The position numbers and the translations under genes are program-made. This document shows positions 39,613 through 48,983 of a stretch of DNA of 64,000 bases, one piece after another. Position 1 is the stretch's first letter, and each line of letters opens with the position of its first letter. Where the stretch lies: positions 365,837 to 429,836 of the forward strand of contig NZ_MUZV01000002.1 in the NCBI RefSeq assembly GCF_002000025.1. The letters are read 5' to 3'. The notes below the pieces were generated by a model. It was not told the origin of the DNA and did no database searches. It saw only the letters and a program-made list of their open reading frames with translations. This DNA comes from Cognaticolwellia aestuarii. GTDB lineage: Bacteria > Pseudomonadota > Gammaproteobacteria > Enterobacterales > Alteromonadaceae.

Positions 39613-41624
39613 TATGCTTCCTCGGCACTAAAGGCTATTAATTCAGCGCCACCGTCAACCATATCACCTGCGTTATAGTAAATGGTATCGACAACGCCAT
39701 TACTTGGCGCACGAATAGTGTGCTCCATTTTCATTGCTTCCATGATCATCAACGGTTGTTCTGCAGTGACGGTATCGCCTGCCTTAACTAATACCGCGAC
39801 CATAGTACCGTTCATTGGTGCGACTAAGCCGCCATGACTATCATCGCTACTGTTATCACCACAATCAGGTAAAATATGGGTGAAGTTAAAAACACCGTTT
39901 TGATGATAAAGGCTAATTTGTGTGCCATTTTGAGCGATAGTGGCATGACTGCGGTAACCGTCGATACTGACATACAAAGTATCGTTGTCGATACGACCTT
40001 GGCAATCTACCGTTTGACCATCAACAGTGATCAAATAGTAACTACCGCTACCTTGACGTTTTTGTTCGACAGTAATTGGATATTCCGTGCCATGATGAGC
40101 AAGCACCATATGATGAATGCTGGCCTCGTTTAAGCGCCATGCGTTGGTCATGTTCCAAGGTGAGAATGGGTCGTTAGTCTTAGCTGCGCTCAATTGTGCT
40201 TGATGAGCTTGTGCTAAAACTAAATACAACGCTGCCATAGGTAATTCACCAGCTAGGGCTTGCTCACTCTCATGGAAAATAAGATCTTGATTTTTTTCGA
40301 TAAAACCTGTGTCGATATCAGCATTAACAAAAGGTGCTGATGTTGCTAAGTTATACAGAAAATCTATGTTAGTTGTCACACCACTGATACGATATTCAGA
40401 TAGTGCTTTTGCCATACGTTGTAGGGCTTTTTCACGACTTTCATCCCAAACAATTAGCTTGGCAATCATTGGGTCGTAAAATACGCTCACGTCGTCGCCT
40501 TGGCGAACACCGGTATCAACACGAACAAATTCACTTTCTAGTGGTGGTTGTAAAAAATCTAAGGTGCCTGTTGCAGGTAAAAAGTCGTTGTTAGGATCTT
40601 CAGCATAGATACGTGCTTCAAACGCATGACCAGTAATTTTTAACTCATGCTGTGCTTTGGGTAACACTTCACCTGCAGCTACGCGCAGTTGCCACTCAAC
40701 AAGATCTTGACCGGTAATTAACTCAGTAACAGGGTGTTCAACTTGCAGGCGAGTGTTCATTTCCATAAAGTAAAATGAACCATCAATATCAAGTAAAAAT
40801 TCAACCGTACCGGCACCTTGGTAACCAATAGCTTGTGCTGACTTTATCGCCGACTCACCCATTTTAGCGCGAAGTTCTTCACTCATGCTAAATGCTGGCG
40901 CTTCTTCAATGACCTTTTGATGACGGCGTTGTACAGAACAATCGCGCTCAAAAAGGTAAACGGCATTTTGGTGATTATCGCAAAATACTTGAATTTCAAC
41001 GTGGCGTGGTTGTGTTAAGTACTTTTCAACCAACATAGTATCGTCGCCGAATGAAGACTTAGCTTCACGTTTAGCCGCAGCGAAGCCTTCCGAAAATTCA
41101 TCTTCGCTCCATACTTGACGCATACCTTTACCGCCGCCACCAGCGGTCGCTTTTAGTAAAACTGGGTAACCCATATCGTCAGCAGCTTTTTTAATAACGG
41201 CTTCTGATTGGTCATCACCGTGGTAGCCAGGCACAAGGGGTACTTGAGCCGCTTCCATTATGTTCTTAGCAGCCGATTTTGAGCCCATGGCTTCAATTGC
41301 GGCAACTGGAGGACCAATAAAGGTAATACCTTCAGCCGCACACATACGACAGAAATCGGCATTCTCTGAAAGAAAACCGTAACCTGGATGAATAGCCTGT
41401 GCGCCGGTACGTTTAGCGGCTTCGATGACTTTTTCAGATAACAAGTAACTTTCACGTGAAGGCGAGCCGCCAATATGAATAGCTTCATCAGCCATATTGA
41501 CATGTAAAGCGTCAGCATCAGCATCAGAATAAACAGCGACAGTTAAAATGCCCATTTTACGAGCCGTTTTAATAACACGACAAGCAATTTCGCCGCGGTT
41601 GGCAATTAGTATTTTAGTAAACAT
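39612..41624 (-). CDS. liuD: Methylcrotonyl-CoA carboxylase biotin-containing subunit
   Basis: 670-residue alpha subunit. Biotin carboxylase (about 1-450; [17 protein letters not shown]-grasp [26 protein letters not shown]), a BT linker region, and a C-terminal biotinyl domain with the target lysine Lys632 in EAMKMEH. With LiuB it carboxylates 3-methylcrotonyl-CoA. Similar propionyl-CoA enzymes exist, but the operon fixes the substrate. Confidence 0.95.
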   Translation of the reverse strand: MFTKILIANRGEIACRVIKTARKMGILTVAVYSDADADALHVNMADEAIHIGGSPSRESYLLSEKVIEAAKRTGAQAIHPGYGFLSENADFCRMCAAEGITFIGPPVAAIEAMGSKSAAKNIMEAAQVPLVPGYHGDDQSEAVIKKAADDMGYPVLLKATAGGGGKGMRQVWSEDEFSEGFAAAKREAKSSFGDDTMLVEKYLTQPRHVEIQVFCDNHQNAVYLFERDCSVQRRHQKVIEEAPAFSMSEELRAKMGESAIKSAQAIGYQGAGTVEFLLDIDGSFYFMEMNTRLQVEHPVTELITGQDLVEWQLRVAAGEVLPKAQHELKITGHAFEARIYAEDPNNDFLPATGTLDFLQPPLESEFVRVDTGVRQGDDVSVFYDPMIAKLIVWDESREKALQRMAKALSEYRISGVTTNIDFLYNLATSAPFVNADIDTGFIEKNQDLIFHESEQALAGELPMAALYLVLAQAHQAQLSAAKTNDPFSPWNMTNAWRLNEASIHHMVLAHHGTEYPITVEQKRQGSGSYYLITVDGQTVDCQGRIDNDTLYVSIDGYRSHATIAQNGTQISLYHQNGVFNFTHILPDCGDNSSDDSHGGLVAPMNGTMVAVLVKAGDTVTAEQPLMIMEAMKMEHTIRAPSNGVVDTIYYNAGDMVDGGAELIAFSAEEA

Positions 41625-41628
41625 GAGT

Positions 41629-42495
41629 TTATCCTTCGCCTTTATTTAATAATTTTTTTTGTGAAACGTTTGGTGGCGTTAATGCAGCTTGCCAAGTAGG
41701 TTGGCGTTTCTCGAAAAATGCCGTTAAGCCTTCTTGACCTTCGCTTGATACGCGGATTGCTGCAATACGTTCACTGGTCATATCAATTAGAGTTTCATCG
41801 ATATCTTGATAAGCGACATCAAGTGCTAATTGCTTAGCTTGGCGCACCGCTAATGGGCCATTAGCCAGTAATGTTTGTGTCATTTTCTCCACTGCAGCGT
41901 CTAAGTCTGCTACTGGTAGTATTTCGTCAACTAACCCTAACTGTTGGGCTTTATCAGCAAAAAATCGTTCAGCAGTTTGGAAATAACGTCGACTGGCTTT
42001 TTGACCAATGGCATTCACTACATACGGGCTAATGGTGGCTGGAATTAACCCTAATTTAACTTCACTTAAACAAAAGCTAGCTTTTTCACTGGCCAGTACA
42101 ATATCACAGCAACTAGCTAAACCGACTGCACCACCAAACGCTGCACCTTGCACTTTGGCTATGGTAGGTTGTGGTAAAAAGTTAAGGTTTTTTAACATTT
42201 GGGCGAGCGCGTTTGCATCAGATAAATTCTCTTGATAAGAATAAGAAGCCATACGCTTCATCCAGCCTAAATCAGCACCAGCAGAGAAGCTTTTTCCGGT
42301 TGACGCAAGCACCATCACCTTGATGCCATCGCATTGAGCAATATCATTAAATAGCTGACTTAACGCAGCAATAATGGTGTCATCAAAGGCATTATGCTTA
42401 TCAGGGTTGTTCATGGTAACGGTTGCTACGCCGTTACTGTCAACATCAAACAAGACTTTTTCACTTGGACTTTTTATATGTATGGGTGTAAACAT
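41629..42495 (-). CDS. liuC: Methylglutaconyl-CoA hydratase (enoyl-CoA hydratase family)
   Basis: 288-residue crotonase-fold hydratase that adds water to 3-methylglutaconyl-CoA to give HMG-CoA. The oxyanion-hole segments are SAGADLGWMKRM and GAAFGGAVGLASCCDIVLA, with SEVKLGLIPATISPYV following. ATG 42495 has GAGGTAAG upstream. A longer frame to 42543 would run into liuB and has no ribosome-binding site. Function is fixed by its place between liuB and liuD. Confidence 0.93.
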   Translation of the reverse strand: MFTPIHIKSPSEKVLFDVDSNGVATVTMNNPDKHNAFDDTIIAALSQLFNDIAQCDGIKVMVLASTGKSFSAGADLGWMKRMASYSYQENLSDANALAQMLKNLNFLPQPTIAKVQGAAFGGAVGLASCCDIVLASEKASFCLSEVKLGLIPATISPYVVNAIGQKASRRYFQTAERFFADKAQQLGLVDEILPVADLDAAVEKMTQTLLANGPLAVRQAKQLALDVAYQDIDETLIDMTSERIAAIRVSSEGQEGLTAFFEKRQPTWQAALTPPNVSQKKLLNKGEG

Positions 42496-42508
42496 CGTCA
42501 ACTTACCT

Positions 42509-44116
42509 CTACATTCTAAACAGACCAAACTTGGTCTCTTCAATCGGTTTATTTAGTGATGCCGATATAGCTAAGCCAAGCACTTGACGAGTATCTGCTG
42601 GATCAATTACGCCATCATCCCATAAACGGGCTGAAGCATAATAAGGGTGACCTTGGTGTTCATAATCATCAATAATCGGTTGTTTAAATTCAGCTTCTTC
42701 TTGTTCACTCCATTGCTCACCACGTTTTTCTTTTTGGTCACGTTTTACTTGCGCCAATACGCCGGCGGCTTGTTCGCCACCCATCACAGAGATACGTGAA
42801 TTTGGCCACATGAATAAGAAGCGAGGATCATAAGCTCGACCACACATGCCGTAGTTACCAGCACCAAAGCTACCACCAATTAAAATGGTGAACTTAGGGA
42901 CTTGCGCGGTGGCAACCGCGGTGACCATTTTAGCGCCGTGTTTTGCGATACCACCGGCTTCATATTGTTGACCTACCATAAAACCGGTGATGTTTTGTAA
43001 AAATACCAGTGGAATTTTTCGTTGTGCACAAAGTTCGATAAAATGAGCGCCTTTTTGCGCTGATTCACCGAATAAAATCCCATTATTAGCGACAATGCCC
43101 ACAGGGTAGCCGTAAATATGCGCAAAACCACAGACTAAAGTTGTGCCATATAAGGCTTTAAACTCATCGAATTCACTACCATCAACCACGCGGGCAATGA
43201 TTTCACGAACATCGAATGGCTGGCGAGAATCTTTTGGTACGATACCGTAAACTTCTTCAGTAGCATAAGCTGGCTCAGCTACTGCTTTAATTGCCATTTG
43301 CACAGGTTTAACACGGTTTAAGTTTGAAATAGCGCTACGAGCAATTTCTAATGCGTGATGATCATTTTGTGCCATGTGATCAGCCACACCAGAGGTGCGA
43401 CAATGTACGTCTGCGCCGCCTAAGTCTTCAGCGCTCACCACTTCACCGGTGGCCGCTTTGACTAATGGTGGCCCTGCCAAGAAAATAGTGCCTTGTTCTT
43501 TGACAATAATTGACTCATCAGCCATGGCAGGCACATATGCACCGCCAGCAGTACATGAGCCCATAACAACCGCAATTTGTGGAATACTTTGCGCTGACAT
43601 ATTGGCCTGGTTGAAGAAAATACGACCAAAATGCTCTTTATCTGGGAAAACATCGTCTTGGTTTGGTAGGTTGGCACCGCCTGAGTCAACAAGGTAAATG
43701 CAAGGTAGGTTATTTTCTTGTGCGATAGTTTGTGCACGTAAATGTTTTTTTACTGTTAAAGGGTAATAAGTTCCGCCTTTAACTGTCGCGTCGTTAGCAA
43801 CAATAATACACTCTTGGCCACCTACGCGGCCAATACCGGTGATAATGCCAGCAGCAGGAACGTTATCGTCATACACCTCATAAGCGGCTAATTGTGATAA
43901 CTCTAGAAATGCAGAGCCAGGGTCGAGTAGGGCATAAACACGATCTCTTGGCAGTAACTTACCGCGCGATAAGTGACGTTCGCGACTGCGCTCACCGCCA
44001 CCAAGCTTTATTTCTTCGAGTTTAACTTTTAAGTCATCAACTTGCAGTTGCATATGAGCAGCATTTTCGATGAACTCTGGGCTGCGGGGATTAATTTTCG
44101 ATATTATCTTAGCCAC
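42509..44116 (-). CDS. liuB: Methylcrotonyl-CoA carboxylase carboxyltransferase subunit
   Basis: 535-residue beta subunit with N- and C-terminal crotonase-like halves. Visible are [50 protein letters not shown] and the second-half [20 protein letters not shown] and [21 protein letters not shown]. Partner of LiuD. About 270 nt separate it from liuA with no terminator seen. Confidence 0.96.
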   Translation of the reverse strand: MAKIISKINPRSPEFIENAAHMQLQVDDLKVKLEEIKLGGGERSRERHLSRGKLLPRDRVYALLDPGSAFLELSQLAAYEVYDDNVPAAGIITGIGRVGGQECIIVANDATVKGGTYYPLTVKKHLRAQTIAQENNLPCIYLVDSGGANLPNQDDVFPDKEHFGRIFFNQANMSAQSIPQIAVVMGSCTAGGAYVPAMADESIIVKEQGTIFLAGPPLVKAATGEVVSAEDLGGADVHCRTSGVADHMAQNDHHALEIARSAISNLNRVKPVQMAIKAVAEPAYATEEVYGIVPKDSRQPFDVREIIARVVDGSEFDEFKALYGTTLVCGFAHIYGYPVGIVANNGILFGESAQKGAHFIELCAQRKIPLVFLQNITGFMVGQQYEAGGIAKHGAKMVTAVATAQVPKFTILIGGSFGAGNYGMCGRAYDPRFLFMWPNSRISVMGGEQAAGVLAQVKRDQKEKRGEQWSEQEEAEFKQPIIDDYEHQGHPYYASARLWDDGVIDPADTRQVLGLAISASLNKPIEETKFGLFRM

Positions 44117-44384
44117 GGTATAACCTTCTGTTTGTTGTACTTTTACTTCGTTAGCGTCTTTGAGTTAACAATGCACATTGATATTGTTCGATTGCACTAC
44201 TTACGTGTTGTTAATCGTTTTCAATAGTAATAGTCACTGGGGGTAATCTTTATGATTGTTACCTTTTCACCATTCGACTTTCTCAAAGCCAATGACGCGA
44301 GTTCAAGGAAAATACTCAGCATAATTTGCCTATGTGTATTTTTGACATAGAAATCGCGTTTATTGGCAATGAGATAAAGTTAAA

Positions 44385-45554
44385 TTAAACTGACTCGTTA
44401 AATAATTCACGACCTATCAGCATACGACGAATTTCTGAGGTACCAGCACCAATTTCATATAATTTAGCATCACGTAATAAACGCCCAGCAGGGAATTCGT
44501 TGATATAACCGTTTCCACCTAATAACTGAATAGCATCTAACGCCATTTTTGTTGCGAGTTCTGCAGAGTATAAAATAACGCCGGCAGCGTCTTTACGGGT
44601 AGTTTCACCGCGATCGGCCGCCATTGCACACATGTAAGCATAAGACTTAGCCGCGTTCATTTGTGTGTACATATCAGCAATTTTGCCTTGAATTAATTGA
44701 AACTCACCAATAGCTTGGCCAAATTGTTTTCTGTCATGAATGTAAGGAACAACGAGATCCATACAAGCATCCATAATACCTAAAGGACCACCAGTTAATA
44801 CTAGGCGCTCGTAATCCAAGCCCGACATTAATACGCGAACACCTTTGCCTTCTTCACCTAATATATTTTCGGCAGGTACTTCACAATCTTGGAACACTAA
44901 TTCACAAGTATTTGAGCCACGCATACCTAATTTGTCGAGTTTTTGATGGCGCGAAAAGCCTGGGTAATCACGCTCTACTATAAAAGCAGTGATGCCTTTT
45001 GAACCGGCACTGGTATCTGTTTTTGCATAAATAATATAAACATGGGCATCAGGACCGTTAGTGATCCACATTTTATTGCCATTAAGAATGTACTTATCGC
45101 CTTTCTTTTCAGCTGTTAGTTTCATGCTTACAACATCAGAGCCGGCGTTTGGCTCAGACATAGCTAGAGCACCAATATGTTCACCGCTACAAAGTTTTGG
45201 CAAGTATTTAGCTTTTTGTTCATGACTAGCATTTTTATTTAATTGGTTTAAGCACAGGTTTGACATAGCGCCGTAACTTAGACCAACAGAGGCGGAAGCA
45301 CGTGAAATTTCTTGCATGGCAACCATGTGTTCTAAATAACCTAAGCCAGAACCACCATATTGTTCATCAACTGTCATACCCAATAAACCTAAGTCGCCAA
45401 ATTTACGCCATAAGTCCATCGGAAATTCATTTTCTTTATCAATTTGCTCTGCACGAGGAGCGATTTCGTCACGAGCAAATGCGTTGACAGTATCGCGGAT
45501 CATTTCAACAGTTTCGCCTAAGTTAAAATTCATTGATGAGAAAGTAGAAATCAT
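44385..45554 (-). CDS. liuA: Isovaleryl-CoA dehydrogenase
   Basis: 389-residue FAD enzyme oxidising isovaleryl-CoA to 3-methylcrotonyl-CoA. The acyl-CoA dehydrogenase signatures [14 protein letters not shown] and [22 protein letters not shown] are present. The catalytic base is at the isovaleryl-type position, Glu249 in [13 protein letters not shown], not in the C-terminal YEG position used by most acyl-CoA dehydrogenases. That supports isovaleryl-CoA as substrate. First structural gene after liuR. Confidence 0.96.
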   Translation of the reverse strand: MISTFSSMNFNLGETVEMIRDTVNAFARDEIAPRAEQIDKENEFPMDLWRKFGDLGLLGMTVDEQYGGSGLGYLEHMVAMQEISRASASVGLSYGAMSNLCLNQLNKNASHEQKAKYLPKLCSGEHIGALAMSEPNAGSDVVSMKLTAEKKGDKYILNGNKMWITNGPDAHVYIIYAKTDTSAGSKGITAFIVERDYPGFSRHQKLDKLGMRGSNTCELVFQDCEVPAENILGEEGKGVRVLMSGLDYERLVLTGGPLGIMDACMDLVVPYIHDRKQFGQAIGEFQLIQGKIADMYTQMNAAKSYAYMCAMAADRGETTRKDAAGVILYSAELATKMALDAIQLLGGNGYINEFPAGRLLRDAKLYEIGAGTSEIRRMLIGRELFNESV

Positions 45555-45637
45555 AGTAGTACCTTTAATAATTATTGGTCGTGTTAACGCGCTTATTAAA
45601 ATGCGTTAGCTGTTATTTTGTTTTCATTATCTATTGT

Positions 45638-46030
45638 TTAAGTATCAATAGACGCTAACGCGTTTTGACAGTTCTTTTCTAAACCTGTCAATTCAATTAA
45701 TACCGCTTGTATATCTTCTAGTTGCTGATTTAAATCATTTTTTTTATTAGCAATTAAATCCATAATGGTTTTTAATTGTGTAGCACTCGACTTGTCAGCA
45801 TCGTAAAGTTCAAACAAACGCCCAGTTTCTGCTAACGAAAACCCTAAGCGTTTACCACGCAGAATTAACTTTAGTCGAACTCTGTCTCTTTGGTTGTATA
45901 TTCTTGTTTGACCTTTGCGAGTTGGCAGTATCAAGCCTTGATCTTCATAAAAACGGATACTGCGGGTCGTAATGTCAAATTCTCGGGCTAATTCGCCAAT
46001 AGAGTAGGTGACAGGGGTTTTATTGCTCAT
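45638..46030 (-). CDS. liuR: MerR-family regulator of the liu operon
   Basis: 130-residue MerR-type regulator. The helix-turn-helix is YSIGELAREFDITTRSIRFYE (about 9-29) and a coiled coil follows (about 85-118, TIMDLIANKKNDLNQQLEDI). It heads the leucine-degradation operon as LiuR does in many marine gammaproteobacteria. A 16-bp palindrome sits in its own promoter spacer and another before the thiolase gene, so it probably controls itself, the operon and the divergent gene. Confidence 0.93.
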   Translation of the reverse strand: MSNKTPVTYSIGELAREFDITTRSIRFYEDQGLILPTRKGQTRIYNQRDRVRLKLILRGKRLGFSLAETGRLFELYDADKSSATQLKTIMDLIANKKNDLNQQLEDIQAVLIELTGLEKNCQNALASIDT

Positions 46031-46076
46031 TGTAATTACTCACAGTTAACTCGCTTTTTCATCTGTTGGATACCTT

Positions 46077-46106
46077 ACAATAAGTTTACGTTAACGTAAA
46101 GTGCAA
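46077..46106 (-). promoter_or_regulatory. liuR promoter with LiuR operator in the spacer
   Basis: Minus strand: -35 TTGCAC (46101-46106), 18-nt spacer, -10 TATTGT (46077-46082). The spacer contains the perfect palindrome TTTACGTTAACGTAAA (46085-46100), the known LiuR-type motif, placed exactly where MerR-family proteins bind. Confidence 0.85.
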
Positions 46107-46230
46107 GTGCGTGGTTATATGTTTTTCAACTAACTACGTAAAAGCTAAGCGGTAAATTCCTCTGCAACTGTAAAGAATGTGAGGCAATTTTGCTGTAAAC
46201 CCATTTAACTAAGACTAAAGACCCATAAAG

Positions 46231-46246
46231 TTTACGTTGGCGTAAA
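46231..46246 (+). promoter_or_regulatory. LiuR operator in front of the thiolase gene
   Basis: TTTACGTTGGCGTAAA, identical to the liuR site except for the two central bases. It overlaps a possible -35 (TTTACG) with TATGGG 16 nt later. Lies 100 nt before the thiolase start. Confidence 0.8.
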
Positions 46247-46347
46247 GCAAAATATGGGGTAATCTGTTGCGCAATTCTTATCGGTGATTGTCAGTGTTAT
46301 CTGTGCAATATCGAGTTATGTCGAACAACACTTTGTCGGAGAGCTTT

Positions 46348-47532
46348 ATGTCTACTCAAGATCCTATCGTTATTGTTGCTGCTAAACGTACCCCTATGGG
46401 TGGTTTTATGGGCGGTTTATCAGCAGTAAGTGCTACCACTTTAGGCGCTACTGCTATTCGTGGTGCTATGCAAGCTGCAAATTTATCCAATGATCAAGTT
46501 GATGAAGTGATCATGGGCTGTGTACTTCCTGCTGGTTTGAAGCAAGCACCTGCACGTCAAGCTGCATTAGAAGCCGACTTAGACCTTTCAACAGCTTGTA
46601 CTACGATCAACAAAGTTTGTGGCTCAGGCATGAAAGCCGCTATGCAAGCACATGATGCACTACTAGCTGGCTCAATTGATGTTGCTATCGCTGGTGGTAT
46701 GGAAAGTATGACTAATGCGCCACATTTATTACCTAAAGGACGCTCAGGTATTAAGATGGGTCATGGCCAAGTGCTTGATCACATGATGACTGACGGTTTA
46801 GAGAATGCTTATGACGGTATTGCTATGGGATGTTTCGCTCAAGAAACAGCTGACGAGTCAGCATTTAGTCGTGAAGATATGGACGCTTACGCCATTCGTT
46901 CTTTGGCACGTGCTAATGCAGCGATTGCTGATGGTGCATTCGTTAATGAAATAGCGCCAGTAACCATTAAGTCTCGTCGCGGTGATTCAGTGTTTGATAT
47001 TGATGAGCAGCCGGGTAATGCGCGTCCTGACAAAATTCCTAGTTTACGTCCAGCATTTAAAAAGGACGGTACTATCACTGCAGCAAACTCAAGCTCAATT
47101 TCAGACGGTGCAGCGGCTTTAGTTATGATGAAACTGTCAGAAGCTCAAAAGCGCGGTTTAACACCATTATGTAAGATTGTTGCTCATGCAACACATGCTC
47201 AAAAGCCAGCTGAATTTACCGTTGCACCGGTCGGCGCTATGCAAAAAGTACTAGCTAAAGCTAATTGGACTGCAGCTGATGTTGATTTATTTGAAATCAA
47301 TGAAGCTTTTGCTATGGTAACTATGCTGGGTATTAAGGCATTAGAGTTAGACGTAGAAAAAGTTAATGTTAACGGTGGTGCTTGTGCGTTGGGTCACCCG
47401 TTAGGTGCTAGTGGTGCACGTATCATGGTAACCTTAATCCACGCCCTGAAAAATAAAGGTTTAAGTAAAGGTCTTGCGTCTTTATGTATTGGTGGTGGTG
47501 AAGCTACTGCTATTGCAGTTGAAATGATGTAA
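46348..47532 (+). CDS. Acetyl-CoA C-acetyltransferase (thiolase)
   Basis: 394-residue thiolase that cleaves acetoacetyl-CoA to two acetyl-CoA. The catalytic set is complete: Cys91 in NKVCGSGM, His350 in GHPLGASG and Cys380 in LCIGGGEA. ATG 46348 follows CGGAGAG; longer in-frame starts (46288 and 46318) would add residues outside the family. Divergent from liuR and behind a LiuR site, so it closes the leucine pathway after ScoAB. Confidence 0.95.
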   Translation: MSTQDPIVIVAAKRTPMGGFMGGLSAVSATTLGATAIRGAMQAANLSNDQVDEVIMGCVLPAGLKQAPARQAALEADLDLSTACTTINKVCGSGMKAAMQAHDALLAGSIDVAIAGGMESMTNAPHLLPKGRSGIKMGHGQVLDHMMTDGLENAYDGIAMGCFAQETADESAFSREDMDAYAIRSLARANAAIADGAFVNEIAPVTIKSRRGDSVFDIDEQPGNARPDKIPSLRPAFKKDGTITAANSSSISDGAAALVMMKLSEAQKRGLTPLCKIVAHATHAQKPAEFTVAPVGAMQKVLAKANWTAADVDLFEINEAFAMVTMLGIKALELDVEKVNVNGGACALGHPLGASGARIMVTLIHALKNKGLSKGLASLCIGGGEATAIAVEMM

Positions 47533-47553
47533 ATTTTTCTTTTAGATGTATTT

Positions 47554-47580
47554 AAAAGCCCACTGAATGTGGGCTTTTTT
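47554..47580 (+). terminator. Terminator of the thiolase gene
   Basis: AAAAGCCCAC / GTGGGCTTTT, a 10-bp stem with a 5-nt loop and T run. Confidence 0.87.
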
Positions 47581-47760
47581 GATCTTATCTAAGGCTAACT
47601 GGCTCGGCATTAAGAGTCTTTGTAAGTACAGATAATAGCTAGGTATATTGAGTAAAAAGAAATATCCAGTAACATTTATATTTACCGTACTTATTGAATG
47701 AAGTACTAGATATTAGCTATAAATACGGTCAAAAATTTAAAAATAATAAATGGATAACTT

Positions 47761-48531
47761 ATGAAATTTTATTGCAATCTACTCAAAGTGATAGGGCTAC
47801 TGAGCTTTATTTTGACAGAAAAGGTATCTGCTGATGGCTTGTCTGACTTACAACAGGCGTTGCTAAAGTTGAACGGTAGCGAGCCAGTTTCAGGGTTATT
47901 AAATGTCTCTTTTGCAGAAACTCGAGGTGAAGGAAAAGATATAAAACTCAAAACAGGTGATATTAAATCAACACTCTCCGAAAGTGATAAAGGCTTAGAT
48001 ATCAGCTATTCCAAGGCAGTGTTAAGTCAAATAGCGCAAGAAAATCGTTTGAAACTAAATGATGAAGAAGCCGATACGCCAGTTTTAAATGGCGCTGAGA
48101 TATTATCAGCATCTTCATTGATCCCCATTCTTTCATCGGCACAAACGATTTTAGATTATATTAAACAAGGAGAGTTTAAAGGTGAGAGTTTTGTGACTTA
48201 CATGGATAAACAAGTACGGATACTCGACTTTGCATTACCGTTGGAAAGTTTCATTGATGATAAAAAAACGCGTGGTTATGTCAATAAATTTCAAGGCAGT
48301 TATCAAGTGCTCATTGATGATGATGGTACGCCTCTTGAAACGCGTAGGAGTTATTCTGGCAAGGGCAGTGCTTATATTTTTTTCTCCATGACAGCAGAAA
48401 GTCAAATTACTTCACAGTTTCAAATTCAAGGTACACGTTTAGTAAGGATAAACAAAACAGTAGAGTCTAATTCTTCCTCTACGTTCAATGACCGAACCTA
48501 TACGGGGCGTTGGCAATTAGCTATTCACTAG
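47761..48531 (+). CDS. Exported hypothetical protein
   Basis: 256-residue protein with a short signal peptide (about 24 residues, ending KVSADG). The mature part has a stretch GSEPVSGLLNVSFAETRGEGKD and beta-rich C-terminal half (GYVNKFQGSYQVLIDDDGTP, RTYTGRWQLAIH). No family is recognised. No co-directional neighbour except the iron receptor about 450 nt on. Probably periplasmic. Confidence 0.65.
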   Translation: MKFYCNLLKVIGLLSFILTEKVSADGLSDLQQALLKLNGSEPVSGLLNVSFAETRGEGKDIKLKTGDIKSTLSESDKGLDISYSKAVLSQIAQENRLKLNDEEADTPVLNGAEILSASSLIPILSSAQTILDYIKQGEFKGESFVTYMDKQVRILDFALPLESFIDDKKTRGYVNKFQGSYQVLIDDDGTPLETRRSYSGKGSAYIFFSMTAESQITSQFQIQGTRLVRINKTVESNSSSTFNDRTYTGRWQLAIH

Positions 48532-48983
48532 ATTATTTCATGGTGAGTGGCATGAGTTATCACCATACTTTATTTACTAATGAACAATTGTTAAAAGCGC
48601 CATAAGGTTGGCTAATACCTTGGTGCATGTTTATCGATGCTAGTTGTTAACATGCATAAGGTTGCTAGATTATAAGTAAATAGCTGTTAGTCATCAAATA
48701 AAGGCTAAACTATCTACCTGAAATTTAATGTTTAATATTAAACCAATCTATTAATGTACTATAATTTTTGTAGTACATATACTTGTTGCTTTCCCTAATA
48801 TTTACTTACTCTATTTGTTTTTTATATTTTTCTTGTGCCTTTATGTTGCGCATATTTATGCACTCATGACATTAGCCTTGATAACACAAGTGTAAATGAA
48901 ATCTATTATCGTTTGCATTCACCTTTGTGTTTGGATATTATTTGCTCCTTCAATAATTAAGGCTTTAGTCTAAAAGTAAAAAC
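48532..48983. other. Intergenic region ahead of the TonB receptor
   Basis: 452 AT-rich bases without a gene. A hairpin (GGTGAgtggcatgagttaTCACC, near 48543) follows the upstream gene but has no T run. A weak Fur-like site is listed separately. Confidence 0.5.
48894..48919 (+). promoter_or_regulatory. Weak Fur-box-like sequence before the siderophore receptor
   Basis: AAATGAAA then TTTGCATT around a TATTATC core, 65-90 nt before the receptor ATG. The partial dyad resembles the Fur consensus GATAATGATAATCATTATC only loosely. Iron regulation is expected from the gene, not shown by this site. Confidence 0.28.
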
